64,000 nucleotides of DNA, taken from positions 930,001 through 994,000 of the forward strand of contig CAWKKW010000005.1 in the NCBI GenBank assembly GCA_963850345.1. The letters are read 5' to 3'. The position numbers and the translations under genes are program-made. The notes under the pieces are model-generated. The model ran no database searches, was not told where the DNA came from, and was given only the letters and a program-made list of their open reading frames with translations. Below are positions 1-10,400 of the stretch, piece after piece (position 1 is the first letter of the stretch; every line of letters begins with the position of its first letter). The DNA is from CAWKKW01 sp963850345 (GTDB taxonomy: Bacteria; Acidobacteriota; Terriglobia; Terriglobales; Acidobacteriaceae).

Positions 1-3
1 CCC

Positions 4-318
4 ATGAATAAAGACAATCTCAGCGGCAAAATGGATCAGGTGACCGGCAAGGTCAAAGAGAAGGTTGGCGAAACGTTTGGCAACCAGCGCATGGCCAATG
101 AAGGAGTCGCAGATCAGGTCAAGGGAGCCGCAAAGGAAACCTGGGGCAATGCGAAGGACGCAGTTCACGAGTCGGCGGATATGCATCGCCGCGAGACCAC
201 AGACCGGGCCACCGACGCTCGCGAGACCATCACCGACAAAGTCCAGAGCGTGAAGGACAAGGTGAACGACAGCATCGAGGACCAACGCACCAAGGACCGG
301 TTGAAGCATAGCGCCTAG
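4..318 (+). CDS. CsbD family stress-response protein
   Basis: A 104-residue, very hydrophilic protein rich in Lys, Asp, Glu and Ala, with no membrane segment. It opens with the CsbD family pattern (MNKDNLSGKMDQVTGKVKEK) and repeats the same K-x-K-E/A-G-E unit near residues 35-50 (QVKGAAKETWGNAKD). CsbD proteins are small, abundant general-stress proteins of unknown biochemical role, often induced by osmotic or envelope stress. The tail after residue 55 is longer than in the shortest family members and looks helical and amphipathic. The ATG at position 4 matches the usual family N-terminus, so the gene is probably complete although it touches the window edge. A strong intrinsic terminator follows directly. 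Confidence 0.88.
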   Translation: MNKDNLSGKMDQVTGKVKEKVGETFGNQRMANEGVADQVKGAAKETWGNAKDAVHESADMHRRETTDRATDARETITDKVQSVKDKVNDSIEDQRTKDRLKHSA

Positions 319-339
319 TTCCCTGTTGGGTTCAACTGA

Positions 340-365
340 AAAGGCCTCGCTCCGGCGAGGCCTTT
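340..365 (+). terminator. Intrinsic terminator after the CsbD gene
   Basis: An 11 bp perfect stem (AAAGGCCTCGC at 340-350 with GCGAGGCCTTT at 355-365) closed by a TCCG tetraloop. The stem itself supplies short A and T tracts on the two sides, so it may work in both directions for the convergent CsbD and UbiA genes. Confidence 0.85.
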
Positions 366-389
366 CCTGTCTGCGCCGAGCGCACTCAG

Positions 390-1259
390 TTAGCCTGCAT
401 GATGCAAAAGAACATCGGCGGCCACAAAGACCGCGAAGACCACAGAGATGATGCCGTTCATAGTGAAGAAAGCGGCATCGAGTTTACGCAGATCGCGCGG
501 TGAGACGATGAAGTGTTCATAGAGGAGAAGCGCGGCCACTACGGCCACTCCCAGCCAGGCCAGTTTGCCAAGGCCGAATAGCTCGGTCATCCACACAAGC
601 AGGAAAATCATCGCGACGTGCAAACCGCGCGCGAGCCAAAACGCACGTTCGACGCCAATGGCGGAGGGTATGCTCTTGAGTCGCGCCTGTCGATCAAAGT
701 CGGCATCCTGGCAGGAATAGAGAACGTCGAAGCCGGCGCCCCAGCAGAGAACGGCCGCGGTGAGCACCAGGATACGCAGATCGAACGTACCCCGGACGGC
801 GATCCAGGACGCGGATGGCGCAATGCCCATCGCCAGCCCAAGGACGATGTGGGACCAGCGGGTGAATCGTTTGGTATACGAGTACAGCAGCAGGATGGCG
901 AGGGCCAGCGGCGAGAGCAGGAGCGTGGCGCGGTTGAGTTGCGCGGCAGCGGCGATGAACAGCAGAGACATGACCGCGGTGAATGCAGCCACAAAACCTC
1001 TCGAAAGCAGACCCGCTGGAATGGCGCGGTTGGCGGTGCGCGGATTCTTCGCGTCCAGTTCAGAATCTGCCCAGCGATTGAAAGCCATCGCAGCGGAGCG
1101 GGCGGTGACCATGCAAACGATGATCCAGATCAGCTTCGACAAACTCGGCCATCCGCTCGCGGCGAGCAGAGCCCCGACCATGGCAAAGGGCAGCACGAAG
1201 ATCGAGTGTTGCCACTTGATCATCTCGAGAGTGGTTCCAATGTTCTTCAGCAGCGGCAT
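390..1259 (-). CDS. ubiA: UbiA-family polyprenyltransferase (4-hydroxybenzoate prenyltransferase-like, MqnP type)
   Basis: A 289-residue integral membrane protein with about eight hydrophobic segments. The two Asp-rich prenyl-diphosphate/Mg-binding motifs of the UbiA superfamily are visible: NRWADSELD near residue 61 and YSCQDADFD near residue 181, with the YSYTKRFT motif between them. Family members attach an isoprenoid chain to an aromatic acid at the inner membrane during quinone synthesis. The sequence resembles the UbiA-like group often assigned to futalosine-pathway menaquinone synthesis (MqnP), but no other quinone gene lies nearby to decide the substrate. The ATG at 1259 is preceded by a modest purine stretch (GAAGAGAC) and a possible -10 element TACACT at 1289-1284. 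The gene stands alone on this strand. Confidence 0.87.
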   Translation of the reverse strand: MPLLKNIGTTLEMIKWQHSIFVLPFAMVGALLAASGWPSLSKLIWIIVCMVTARSAAMAFNRWADSELDAKNPRTANRAIPAGLLSRGFVAAFTAVMSLLFIAAAAQLNRATLLLSPLALAILLLYSYTKRFTRWSHIVLGLAMGIAPSASWIAVRGTFDLRILVLTAAVLCWGAGFDVLYSCQDADFDRQARLKSIPSAIGVERAFWLARGLHVAMIFLLVWMTELFGLGKLAWLGVAVVAALLLYEHFIVSPRDLRKLDAAFFTMNGIISVVFAVFVAADVLLHHAG

Positions 1260-1342
1260 CGTTAGGTCTATGTCTCTTCATCCAGTGTACCGGCGAAACG
1301 ATCGGTGAGATTCATGCGCGCGACAAGAGCTTCGAAGACAAG

Positions 1343-1375
1343 AAAAAGCTCCGTCCCCTGGTTGGAGGACGGAGC
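1343..1375 (-). terminator. Intrinsic terminator after the BON-domain gene
   Basis: A 9 bp perfect stem (GCTCCGTCC at 1348-1356 with GGACGGAGC at 1367-1375). Read on the minus strand it is followed at once by TTTTT (1347-1343), so it terminates the gene that stops at 1407. Confidence 0.85.
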
Positions 1376-1406
1376 CTGGTTGGAACAAGGAATCGCGATT
1401 TGAGAC

Positions 1407-2204
1407 TTATCTGCGTTCGGAGCCCTGGTTGGCGACCTGCAAATCGTTGGTCACCTTGAAGACGCCCGGGACGCCGTTGGCGCGGATGTTCGCGGTGTCC
1501 TTGTCGGCCTGGGTATCCACTTGGCCGTACAAAGTGACGCGGCCGTTTTGAACCGAGATACGAATCGGCTTGCCCGGGTCGATGGCGTACTTGTTCAGCG
1601 AAGGATAGCCATAGATTGCACGGGCAACAGCAACGCGAATCTGATCGTCCATGGGCGAGACCGGGTCAACTTCGATGTCGTCGATCACGTCTTTCACGCC
1701 CTTCATGTTACTTGCGACCGAGACAGCGGAGTCTTTATCGACCGGGCCGTAGGCATGTCCGCCCAGAGTTACAACGCCGTCCTGCACGTTGACGCTGATC
1801 GCGTTAAACGCGGTGGTGCCGTAACCGACGCGGTCGTATTCAAGAGCCTTTACCAGTTTCTGCTGTAGTTGCTGATCGGAGACTTCGCCGCCGCCTGCGA
1901 CTTGGATCTCGTTGTTCACCGCAGTCACTTTTTTTGCGTGATGTGCCTTGCGGTCGGCTTCTTCCTTGTCGGCGAACGTGTCGACCGTGCCAGTCAACGT
2001 AACCACGCCGTTCTGAATGGAAACCTGTACGTTCTTGAACCTTGACTTACTCAGCGCCTTAGTTATTTCTGACTGAATTTGACTATCATTCTGGCCGGAC
2101 CCCTGCTGCCCTGCGGGTGCCGCGAAGGCGCGAGAGGAAACCAGCGCGGGCGACATAGTGAGCAGCGCCAATGCCAGTGCCGATGTAGCTGTAATACGTC
2201 TCAT
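1407..2204 (-). CDS. Secreted BON-domain protein (three BON domains, OsmY-like)
   Basis: A 265-residue protein with a cleavable signal peptide (hydrophobic stretch about residues 9-28, ending SRAFA-APAG). Three BON domains follow, at about residues 40-105, 110-180 and 185-258. Each carries the typical V-x-V-x-(V/D)-G-x-V-T-L-x-G core (for example NGVVTLTGTV, DGVVTLGGHA, NGRVTLYGQV). BON domains bind phospholipid; OsmY and related periplasmic proteins take part in osmotic and envelope stress tolerance. The start is supported by GGAAAGGAAC just upstream on the minus strand, and the gene has its own terminator. No operon partner is visible. Confidence 0.9.
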   Translation of the reverse strand: MRRITATSALALALLTMSPALVSSRAFAAPAGQQGSGQNDSQIQSEITKALSKSRFKNVQVSIQNGVVTLTGTVDTFADKEEADRKAHHAKKVTAVNNEIQVAGGGEVSDQQLQQKLVKALEYDRVGYGTTAFNAISVNVQDGVVTLGGHAYGPVDKDSAVSVASNMKGVKDVIDDIEVDPVSPMDDQIRVAVARAIYGYPSLNKYAIDPGKPIRISVQNGRVTLYGQVDTQADKDTANIRANGVPGVFKVTNDLQVANQGSERR

Positions 2205-2241
2205 TTCAATGTTCCTTTCCGAATCCTACGTCACCTGACTG

Positions 2242-2259
2242 ACTAACATGCCAGTTAGT
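2242..2259. promoter_or_regulatory. Inverted repeat upstream of the BON-domain gene
   Basis: ACTAAC and GTTAGT separated by 6 bp; one further base pair on each side nearly extends it. It lies about 40-55 bp before the BON gene start, where an operator would be expected. No regulator is assigned. Confidence 0.3.
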
Positions 2260-2344
2260 GACTTAGTGGTCGGTTCTAATTAAACCCTTCCCCTGTAGAG
2301 ACACGAAACCGGTCGATTTGGATGCATATTCTCATTCACTCAAT

Positions 2345-2378
2345 GAAAAAACACGGGCATGACCGGACCAGCCGGCCA
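2345..2378 (-). terminator. Possible terminator after tamB
   Basis: On the minus strand TGGCCGG-CTGGT-CCGGTCA (2378-2360) forms a 6-7 bp stem, and a T6 run lies at 2350-2345, 9 bases beyond the stem. The gap makes it a weak candidate, but it sits in the right place after the three-gene operon. Confidence 0.4.
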
Positions 2379-2432
2379 CCTTTAACAGACCGCTAAAGTA
2401 AGCCACAGTTTGTAACAGCTGCGGAGACCACC

Positions 2433-5400
2433 TTAGCGAAACCGGCGGTGTACCTTGAGCACCATGCTGAAGACCCCCGACTCGTCTCGAACCGCGAGTA
2501 AGGAGACGTTTCGGGTGATGTCAAATTGGCCCTGGATTAGCTGCTGGGCGGTGGAATTCACATTGGTGGCGTAGGTCAAGGTGGCGTTGCGGGAGATACG
2601 CTGCTCGACCGTGATACGAGCCGTCGAGTTGCCTAGGGTACCGACAAAGGTCGGATCGATCTTGACGCTTCCACCCCCGAACAACTTTTGTATGCGGCTG
2701 CTGACCGTGGCGTTGAGAGCACCGCCGAGCAGGGCATCTGCCGTGGAATTCACCCCAGCCTGCTGCTGTTGCCGGGAGTAGATCTGCTGTTCTTCCTGTG
2801 TGCGGCCGAGGGCCAGTAAGGCGAAGATATCTGCCTGCGGGAGCGGCGGCTCCGATCGGTAGGTGAAGTTCAGCTTGTTCATTGTTCCGTGCAGACCGAT
2901 GGTGAGGTCGTATTCTTCAACTCGCGCGGTGGCATCGAGATCGATGACCGGTTCGATGGTGACTGGATTGGTGAAGTAGATGTCGCCATGCTGCAGCTGG
3001 TACTGCGTTCCGGCGAAGGTGGCGCTGCCCTCGGTGACGCTGATGTGACCCAGGATGGAGGGCTGCGCGACGGTGCCACGCACACGCACATCGACATCGC
3101 CGGCAAGTTTGGCAAACGAGTTCTGGAAGTTGAGCTCGGGTGCCGAGGTGATGTGTACGTCAAGCCGGAAGTGACTGGTGGGAGCGTTGAGATCCGGTGG
3201 CAAAGACACAGTACCCGAAGAGGAAGTAAGTGAGACAAGATCGAGGTTGGGATTGAGGGCGAAGCGCGTGAGCATCACGTTCCCGCTCAGCAGCAGGTTG
3301 TTCTGCGAACCCTGCAAACGCAACTGTGTGTCGACCATCGAGCTGACGCCCTGAGGATAGCGGATCCGGATATCTTTCCCCGTCGCCGTGAGATCGCCGT
3401 ACAGACCTTGCTGGTAGGTGATAAATCCACCGATCTTCACCTGGCCTCCGCCAGTCATCGCGGTGAGGCTTTTCACCTCGAGTCGATCCTGATTAAAGAC
3501 CAGAGTGCCATTCATCTGGCTCAGGCCGTTGGGCAGAGTCTGCATCTCCAGAGTTGCGTTGGTGAACTTCACCTGACCGCCGAGGTCGGGTTTCTGAATC
3601 GTTCCCGACGCATCCAGGTGAAAGTCGAGATGGCCGGACGAATTGATGTTGGGGTTGAAGCTCTGCACCAGCTTGAGGTTGATGTTGCCGTCGCCCTGCA
3701 TGTTCATGGCATGTGCCGGATCGAACACTTCGACGGTGCCGTGAGCGCGCAGATCCGTGTCGTCGCCAACGATATGGACGGGGGATAGCACCAGCGTCCC
3801 ATTGTCCAGGCGGGCATGGAGAGCCCCATCGCTCTTGAGTGGCACGCCCGCCAGCGACATAGCAAACTGTGCGACGTCGGCCTCGCCGTTCATGCGCTTC
3901 GGCTCACGTGCAGGCCCGCTCAGAGTCAGGTTGGCGGAAATGGACGAGTGGGCATGGAGTCCCTGCACGTTGGCGAGTTGCAGCACGGGGTCGAGATCAA
4001 AGTTAGAGAGAGCGAGCCGAGCGTTGGTTTGGTAGTGCCCGGAGAGCTCCGTTTGCGCGGTCACCTTCACCTGGGCGGAATCGAGTTTCGAGTTCAGGGT
4101 AAGATAGGCGGTTTTTCTATCGGTGTGCAGGTCGGCATCGACAAAGCCCAGCGCCTGCGTACCCAGCGTGAGCTTGCTGAGCTGGAGATTTGCCTGCACC
4201 AGCGGCGCGTCGAGAGTGCCGGTGCCATTCGCCTTGAAATCGAGTGCGCCGCCAAGCGGAAGGCGACCGGCTTGCAGATGGCGGATGTGGGCGAGGTCGA
4301 AGCCCTGTCCCTGTGCGTCGAAGCGGAGAGCCTTGGTTTCGTAGTTCAGGCTTCCACTGCCGGTCAGCCGCCCGCCATTCTGTAACAGCGTGAGATGGCT
4401 GACGGTGAGAGCGCGGCCGGCCATCGCGAGGTCGGCATTCAGACTTCGATAGGGTTCTCCGTAGGCCTCGCCGCCAGTTACTGCAAGATGTCCGCTGCCT
4501 TGCGGGTTGTCAAGAGTGCCCGCGGCATTGACTTCGAAGTTGACGGTGCCAGTGAGAGGTAGAGTGTACCCGACCATGTCGAGAACATCGGGAATCGCCG
4601 CATTCTGTAACTGTATTTTCGCCTGAAAGCTAGAGTCGAGATCGAAGCTGGTCTCCTTTCGCGCCAGGGCATGGGCCCGAAGCTCGCCGGACGCATGGAG
4701 CGTAGTCGATCCACGCGTGAGCGTCGCCTGCTTAATGGTCAGTAACTCTGGCGTGAATTCAGCGTATGCGTCGAGGCGATCCCAGCGAATGATTCTGCTG
4801 GGCGCCGCTTGCGCAATTGGGACTGGAGCCGTGCCGTGCAGGTGCGCCCTGAGGGCCGATGGCGCGAGGGAGACATTCGGGATTGCCGTCTCGAAGTTGG
4901 TAGCCATGACGTGACCCTTGACGTCTGGTCGTGTGATCACGCCGGTGACTTCGCCGTGGAACTCCGCTTCACCATGGAGCTGCACGGGAATTGCCTTGAC
5001 CCCTTGCTGGCCGTTCGCACTCAGACCGAGCGCGATGGCGGTGCGGTCAAACTCGCCGAGATTGGTGGTGGTGATATCCGCGTTCAGTGTGGATTGGCGG
5101 CTGAGCGGATAGACGCCCAGCGAGCCCTGCACGTGAATCTGACTCGCCGGTGTCTGCGCCTGCAGCGTAGTGATGGAGACCGAACCATTGCGGTTGAAGT
5201 ACCTTGCGTCGACAGTGCCGCTGAGGGGAACCTCGCCCGCTGGAGGCTCGTTCAGCGGGGCGAGAAGAACCTGCGCCTGCGCGGTCAGATCGTCGGCGTT
5301 TCCGACCCACTCCACGCTCGCCGTGCCCGTGGCCGCGGTGTTGAAGCCAAGCTTCTGATAGCGGGGCGGCGTCACCAGCTTCATCACCGTATCAAGGCTG

Positions 5401-6593
5401 ACGTTGTGAATGTTGGCGCGGATTCTGGCTTGGGGTTCCGAAGTCGCCCTGGCCCCACGCCTCCGTATCTGTGAGGCGGCCGGAGGCTGCAGCCAATGCA
5501 GTAACCGAAGTTCGCCATCCACTGAGCCGCCTTCGCGCAGATGTGCCACGAAATGGGGCAGCAACAACTCATCGTCATTCAGGTGAAGGCTGGTCTCCGC
5601 ATTCACTCCACTTACCTGCACGTAGGGCATGCGATACGCGGCGTCTGCGACATAAGCCTGGCCGTCGATGGCGAAGTGGGCTCTCACCCCTTTACCTTTC
5701 AACTTCAGCTCAGCAACTCCATGCTCGATGCCGGGAACGCCGGTGAGTGCTTCAACCTCGCGCACATCGACTTTACCGTTGGCGGTAAAGGTCCATTGAG
5801 GATCGGCGAAGTTGCTCAGGGCGGCGGTGGCGTCGAGGACGGAAGGACCGGTCTGTAACTGAAGCGATGACATTTTCAGGCTGTTGCGAGCGAGCTCGAG
5901 CTGAAGCTTCAACTGTGAGTGAACGGGCGGCAGTTTGGCCCGTTGGGCGGTGAGGTCTGAGACCTGCAAGGCTGCATGGTACTCATCTCGCGCGTACGTC
6001 ATGATGAGGCCCAGGTCATTTGCCGCGAGATCGAACGGAACAGCCCGATGATTGATGATCGCGAGACCATCGTCGACCTGTGTCCGATCGATGGCCAGGT
6101 CGAAGAGCGTGTCGTTCAACGGCTTGCCGCTGCTAACTTTTTTCGGACGGGGCTGGTTGGTGCTCCCATCGGCGTTAACAATCAGGTGGAAGACAGGATG
6201 CTCCACTTGCACCAGCGCCAGGCTGAGACGTGGGCGGAAAAAGGAAAGTATCTTGGCGCGAATGAGCAGATGATCCACATGCGCATAAGGAATTTCGGAG
6301 GGATCTTCGAGGCCGTGGATGGTCAAGTCGTCGGCCTCGATCTGCAGGTGGAGCAGTCGCCAGCGAAGGGTGCCCAGTTGCACGCGACCGCCGGTCACCT
6401 GCTCCAGCGTTGAGACCACGCGACGACGCACGCGATCCTGAAAGGAAGCGGTGTTCGCATACCAGATGATCGCTCCGGCCACTACGGCGAAGAGGAGCGC
6501 GAGGCCAAGCAGGCCGCGCCATACGTGACGCCACGCGGATTTTCGTACCGGCTGCTCAGCGGGTGGATCGGGCGGATGGGCGGGCGTGCTCAT
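2433..6593 (-). CDS. tamB: TamB-like translocation and assembly module / inter-membrane bridge protein
   Basis: A 1386-residue protein with one N-terminal membrane anchor (about residues 27-47), then a very long run of short beta strands without further membrane segments. The C-terminal 350 or so residues carry the TamB (DUF490) signature, including TARVEEYDLTIGLHGT and the LPQADIFALLALGRT motif near residue 1255. TamB and its AsmA-like relatives form periplasm-spanning hydrophobic grooves used for outer-membrane protein assembly and phospholipid transport, working with a BamA/TamA-type barrel. The ATG at 6593 overlaps the stop of the SurA-like gene (ATGA), so the two are translationally coupled. 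It is the last gene of a BamA-SurA-TamB operon. Confidence 0.9.
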   Translation of the reverse strand: MSTPAHPPDPPAEQPVRKSAWRHVWRGLLGLALLFAVVAGAIIWYANTASFQDRVRRRVVSTLEQVTGGRVQLGTLRWRLLHLQIEADDLTIHGLEDPSEIPYAHVDHLLIRAKILSFFRPRLSLALVQVEHPVFHLIVNADGSTNQPRPKKVSSGKPLNDTLFDLAIDRTQVDDGLAIINHRAVPFDLAANDLGLIMTYARDEYHAALQVSDLTAQRAKLPPVHSQLKLQLELARNSLKMSSLQLQTGPSVLDATAALSNFADPQWTFTANGKVDVREVEALTGVPGIEHGVAELKLKGKGVRAHFAIDGQAYVADAAYRMPYVQVSGVNAETSLHLNDDELLLPHFVAHLREGGSVDGELRLLHWLQPPAASQIRRRGARATSEPQARIRANIHNVSLDTVMKLVTPPRYQKLGFNTAATGTASVEWVGNADDLTAQAQVLLAPLNEPPAGEVPLSGTVDARYFNRNGSVSITTLQAQTPASQIHVQGSLGVYPLSRQSTLNADITTTNLGEFDRTAIALGLSANGQQGVKAIPVQLHGEAEFHGEVTGVITRPDVKGHVMATNFETAIPNVSLAPSALRAHLHGTAPVPIAQAAPSRIIRWDRLDAYAEFTPELLTIKQATLTRGSTTLHASGELRAHALARKETSFDLDSSFQAKIQLQNAAIPDVLDMVGYTLPLTGTVNFEVNAAGTLDNPQGSGHLAVTGGEAYGEPYRSLNADLAMAGRALTVSHLTLLQNGGRLTGSGSLNYETKALRFDAQGQGFDLAHIRHLQAGRLPLGGALDFKANGTGTLDAPLVQANLQLSKLTLGTQALGFVDADLHTDRKTAYLTLNSKLDSAQVKVTAQTELSGHYQTNARLALSNFDLDPVLQLANVQGLHAHSSISANLTLSGPAREPKRMNGEADVAQFAMSLAGVPLKSDGALHARLDNGTLVLSPVHIVGDDTDLRAHGTVEVFDPAHAMNMQGDGNINLKLVQSFNPNINSSGHLDFHLDASGTIQKPDLGGQVKFTNATLEMQTLPNGLSQMNGTLVFNQDRLEVKSLTAMTGGGQVKIGGFITYQQGLYGDLTATGKDIRIRYPQGVSSMVDTQLRLQGSQNNLLLSGNVMLTRFALNPNLDLVSLTSSSGTVSLPPDLNAPTSHFRLDVHITSAPELNFQNSFAKLAGDVDVRVRGTVAQPSILGHISVTEGSATFAGTQYQLQHGDIYFTNPVTIEPVIDLDATARVEEYDLTIGLHGTMNKLNFTYRSEPPLPQADIFALLALGRTQEEQQIYSRQQQQAGVNSTADALLGGALNATVSSRIQKLFGGGSVKIDPTFVGTLGNSTARITVEQRISRNATLTYATNVNSTAQQLIQGQFDITRNVSLLAVRDESGVFSMVLKVHRRFR

Positions 6594-7402
6594 GCAGATC
6601 CTCCTGAATCTTCATCTTCGTTACCGCTGCTCTGGCCATAGGTGGCGTCGAGAATTTGCACGCTGCCCTGATCGCGGAGGCTCTTCAGCCAATCCTGTAG
6701 TAACGCGCTGACTCGCTGCTGCAGCAGCACTTCTTCAATGCGCGGTGCGATGGAAGCAAGCGGTGGCGCAGTCTGATTCTGTTTTTGAAAGGCCGGCACT
6801 AAGGTTTTATCGTAGTAGTCCTGCGCGTCAGTCTTGGGTATGCGAATACCGGAGCGGAAGCGCACATCAATGAAATGCAAAATCTCCAGACGTTGACGCC
6901 AGCGCTCCTCTACCTGCGGCTCGGTCAGCCCATGCGCCTTCAGGAAGTCCTCCCATCCTTGCTGGGTGGTGCACTTGTATTTTGCGCATTCGGGGATCTG
7001 CTTGCGCAACTCGTCGAGGCTTTTCTGGAGCTCCTCATCGGGAACAGGTGCGAGTGACTGTTGCTCTTTCATCTGCTGCAGTATGAGGGTGCGGTTGATG
7101 AGACGTTCGCCGGCGCGCCGACGGGTGTTCTGGCCGGGCAGAACGCCGATGGGTTGCAGCGCAGCCATGATGATCTCTTCCTGCACATCGCTCTCCAGCA
7201 GAACATCTCCATTGATGATGGCGATCACGCGGTCAAGTTCCACAGGCTTCAAGGGGTCGGACTGAGCCTCCGACTGGGCCGCTGGCAATGGCGAATCAGC
7301 TGCCTGCTGCGGCCAGGCTGCGAAACTCGTAACCGCGAAGATAGCAATTGCTATGGCTGCGGGCCAGAGGCGGCGGATTGGGCGCAAGACGTTGATACGC
7401 AT
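6590..7402 (-). CDS. SurA N-terminal-domain periplasmic chaperone (no PPIase domain)
   Basis: A 270-residue exported protein. The signal peptide covers about residues 1-32 (hydrophobic core PAAIAIAIFAVTSFAA). After a short linker comes a SurA/PpiD-type N-terminal domain: LDRVIAIINGDVLLESDV near residue 56, then helices with RLINRTLILQQM and the C-terminal RIPKTDAQDYYD segment. The parvulin PPIase repeat of full SurA (about 430 residues) is absent, so this is a chaperone-only form. SurA-type chaperones hand unfolded outer-membrane proteins to the Bam machinery, which fits its place between the BamA-like and TamB genes. Its ATG overlaps the BamA-like stop by one base (TGATG). A peptidase or catalytic function is not suggested. 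Confidence 0.83.
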   Translation of the reverse strand: MRINVLRPIRRLWPAAIAIAIFAVTSFAAWPQQAADSPLPAAQSEAQSDPLKPVELDRVIAIINGDVLLESDVQEEIIMAALQPIGVLPGQNTRRRAGERLINRTLILQQMKEQQSLAPVPDEELQKSLDELRKQIPECAKYKCTTQQGWEDFLKAHGLTEPQVEERWRQRLEILHFIDVRFRSGIRIPKTDAQDYYDKTLVPAFQKQNQTAPPLASIAPRIEEVLLQQRVSALLQDWLKSLRDQGSVQILDATYGQSSGNEDEDSGGSA

Positions 7403-10400
7403 CAGAAGCTTTGCCCGATGCTGAAGAAGAAGTTGAAGTGAGCCGCCTGAGCCACGTGCGGCGCTTGACCGGAGTAGTCATAGATCACCGGGAAGATGGG
7501 CGGGTTGACGTTATAGCTGAAGTCGGCGCGGACCGGACCAATCGGCGTGCGGTAGCGCGCGCCAAGACCAACGGCATGAGAAAAGTAGTTGAAGCTGCAG
7601 GTGCCGGTCGAGGTGCCACTCGTGGTGGCCGGAGGCGGAGTGAGATTTTTGCAGGTGTCGCGATGCGGCTGCGACACGCGCAGAAAGCTGGGCCAGATAT
7701 CGGAGGACGCGGTAAACACGTTGCCCATATCGTGAAACAGGACGAAGCCGAGGCTGTTTCCTACGAACGGAAGTTGAGGGTTGGGCAGACGCTCCTCAGT
7801 GCTGTTGACGAAGGCGCCTGCTCCGCCGACTGGGTAGCCGGTCTGAGGATCACGAGGGCCGGCGGCGTTGATCGAAAAGCCGCGGTGCGACTGTGCGCCG
7901 CCCGCGTAGAGCCGCTCAGGCAGCGGAATAAATTCCTGCGAAGGGCTGCCGAAGGAGCGTTCGTAACCGAAGCGCGTACTTCTAGCGAACACGTAATCCT
8001 TCTTCTTGCCCAGGGCATAGTAAGAAGAGTTGGTCATATCGAGCCGGTTGAAATTTGACTCGGAGCCGAAGTCCCCATGTGCGAAGAAATTCTGCACGCT
8101 GTTGTAGGTGCCATGATGGGCATCGAGTGGGTTGTCGCGAGTGTCGCGCAGCCAGGTCACGCCCGGGCCGCCGATGCGCGCGGGCTCTGAGAATAGCGGA
8201 ATCTGATTCGGAGCTACCTGGATGGTCGCGGGGTTCACCTTTACCAGGCGATACGCGAACTCGTAGATGACGGTATTCGGAATATCGACGTGCTGAGTGA
8301 CGCGCGCAGAGCCTTCCGTTCTGGAGGCGGAGTAGGTGGTCACGTCCTGCGAGTTGGTGTAGCCGCCGGAAAAGGAAAGATCGAAGTGGCGGTTCCCGAG
8401 AAAGTGTGGAGCTTGAAAGATCATTGTTGCGCGCTGTTCCAGGGTGCCGTAACTGGTTCTAAGGGTGATCGACTGGTCGCGTCCACGAAAATTAATCCGG
8501 GTCACATCCAGCAGAACGCGCGGGCTCACGCCGAAGTTTCCGTTGGGATTGCAGGCATAGCCCTGGGTGCTGATTCCTAACTGGATGAGCTGCTGAATCG
8601 ACAGGCAATTGTTGTTGGGGTTGCCGGTTTGCGCTTCGAAGCCGAAGCCGTAGTTGACATCCCATCGACGAGCTTCGGTGAATTGAAGCAGCACATTTTT
8701 GCGGAGTTCCTCGCCATTGGGATTCTGAACTGCGGTATTGACCTCGTTGAAGAGGGTGAGGTCATAGAGCCGCCGCTGAGTATCGAGCAGCGCCGTCTGG
8801 TTGAGCGGCTCATTGGCGTGCACCAGTATCTGGTCGCGAATGGTTTCAGGACGAGTGTAGTGAAGTCCGGAGACGAGAACGCGGTTGATGAAAATCTGGT
8901 CGCCTTCTGTAACTTTCATGGTGACGTTGACCAGGCCGGAATCGTTTGGACCGTCTTTCTGGAAGAGCTCGAGATTGGCGTGATCGAACCCGTGGCTCAG
9001 ATAGTAGCCCAAAATGGCCTCCCGGTCGCCGTTGAGATTGAGCGGGGAATACGGCTGGCCGACCTGCGTATTCAAGAGCGGCGTGAGCGTATTGAGCGGG
9101 ACTTTGTTGAGGCCGAAAATCTGGAGATTGCCAATCTTCTGCTGCACGCCCTCTTCAATCGCGTACTTCACGCGGAGGTCAGCATACTTGGTGTCTTTGC
9201 CCTCCGGGGTTTCGTCGGTGTCATTGATAACCGGCGTGACCTTCACGTGAGTGAAGCCATTGGTCTGGTAGAGGCCGCTGATCGCGTTGACGTCGGCGTT
9301 GATGAGCGCCTGGCTGAAGAGGCCGTGCCGATCGATTACTCCCGCTTTGCGAACACTGAGCCGATCCTCGAGCGTGTCCTTGTCGAAGTAGCGGTTTCCT
9401 TCGACGCCAACGCTCAACACGCGGTGACGGGGTCCAAGCGTGACGAAGAAGTCGATCTGCGAGTGGTTCGGATCGACGATGTTGCGTTCGTGGCGAATGC
9501 GAGCGTCGAAGTAGCCCTCGCGCTGGAAGTGATCGCGCAGGTTACGATCGCCTTCGTTGAGCAGGTCCTCATCGACGGCCCCTTCTTCATACACGGGAAT
9601 AAGACGACGAATGGCACCGTTGCTGATGGTCGCGCCCATGACGTGCACATTAACGACCGGCCCTTGCTGCGCATTGAAGTTGTAGTCCAGGTGGTGAGCC
9701 GGAACCTGATACTGCTTCGATTCGAGTGCAACATTGGCCTCGAGCCGCTTCTTCTTTTGATAGTTCTTGCGGAGATCGGTGAGCGCGCGACTGACGGTGT
9801 CTCGTGTGACTCTCTTCCCGGTTTTGAGCTTGGCGGTGGAGCGGAATTTGGCGACCGACATCCCGCTCTCGCCCTTCACATCGACGTTTCCGACCTTGGC
9901 CCGACTGCCGATCTCGATGACGAAGTTGATGTTCACCTGGAAGTTGGGGGTGTCGTCGACCGGGTGGGAAGTGACCTTCGCTTCGTAGTAGCCATTCTCC
10001 TCAAGTGTCTGTTTCAGCAGGATGGTCGCCTGTTCCATTTTGTTGGGATTGAAGATCGTGCCCGGGTAGAGTTTGGTAGCGCGGACCAGTTGCGCGCTCA
10101 GGCGGTCGTTCTTGAGACCCGTGATGGTGACAGTGCCGATGAAGAGCCGAGGCGTGCCAGCGAAGATGATGGTGACTTCGTTGGCGGTACGAATTCCTTG
10201 TACGTCGATGTTCTGGTACAGGCCGGTGGAGTAGAGTCGGCGAAGGCTTTGGCGGACCTTCTGCGGATCGAGGTGATCGCCGGATTGCAGTTCCAACTGA
10301 GCCGGCAGCGGTGCCAGGGTCTTCGCGTCGACGCCCTTGAACTGAATCGCGGCAACTTTGAGACCCGCCCACGCACGAAGTCCCGGGGTGGTTCCGGTGG